Of a DNA stretch of 33,064 nucleotides, positions 33,064 through 33,064 are shown piece after piece. Position numbers and translations under genes: made by a program. Under the pieces are notes generated by a model. It ran no database searches and was not told the DNA's origin. It saw only the letters and a list, made by a program, of their open reading frames with translations. The DNA lies in NCBI GenBank assembly GCA_018365455.1, contig JAGZJZ010000067.1, positions 1-33,064 on the forward strand, given 5' to 3'. Every line of letters starts with the position of its first letter. Within the stretch, counting starts at the first letter, position 1. The stretch is from Clostridiales bacterium. GTDB lineage: Bacteria; Bacillota; Clostridia; Lachnospirales; Lachnospiraceae.

Positions 33064-33064
33064 T

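Overview
The window looks like a chromosomal segment of a Gram-positive gut anaerobe of the Lachnospiraceae (Blautia / Ruminococcus-like Clostridia). The reasons are moderately AT-rich DNA, strong AGGAGG-type ribosome sites, very large secreted enzymes with Big_2/FIVAR tails, YesM/YesN-type two-component genes, and lipoprotein sugar-binding proteins with Glu/Thr/Ala-rich linkers. The assignment is by gene style only; no rRNA, tRNA, insertion sequence, phage gene or CRISPR array was seen.

The theme is capture and uptake of L-rhamnose. At the left (94-15381, + strand) lie two giant secreted GH78 alpha-L-rhamnosidases, which share a C-terminal cassette of adhesion/carbohydrate modules ending in three Big_2 domains. 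A secreted NlpC/P60 + 3D-domain cell-wall hydrolase follows. A strong terminator closes this block.

The centre (15666-20584, - strand) is a regulatory operon: an AraC-type response regulator, a second AraC-type response regulator, then one YesM-type histidine kinase overlapping it by 4 bp. Divergent from it (20887-25703, + strand) is a complete rhamnose-type ABC transporter (ATPase, two permeases, lipoprotein), followed by the L-rhamnose mutarotase rhaM with its own promoter. Facing it from the other side (31541-26397, - strand) is a second, paralogous transporter with the same gene order, divergent from a one-component AraC regulator (31783-32637). Rhamnose kinase, isomerase and aldolase genes are not in the window.

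The right end holds a small locus that is easy to miss: a 28-residue holin-like hydrophobic peptide gene with a near-consensus promoter, a bidirectional terminator and a convergent antisense promoter. It has the layout of a type I toxin-antitoxin system, and its two convergent RNAs have nearly the same 5' sequence.

The most unusual signal outside coding sequence is a structured repeat. Three copies have conserved flanks and a variable 20-nt centre, and each sits just upstream of the ribosome site of a gene in the rhamnose block (second rhamnosidase, rhaM, second binding protein). Other notable non-coding signals are 21-bp-spaced direct repeats between the AraC gene and the second transporter, a 13-bp inverted repeat spanning the start codon of a response regulator, and a 27-bp-arm inverted repeat between the two transport operons. 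Most protein functions are well supported by motifs; regulatory calls are inferences from sequence pattern.
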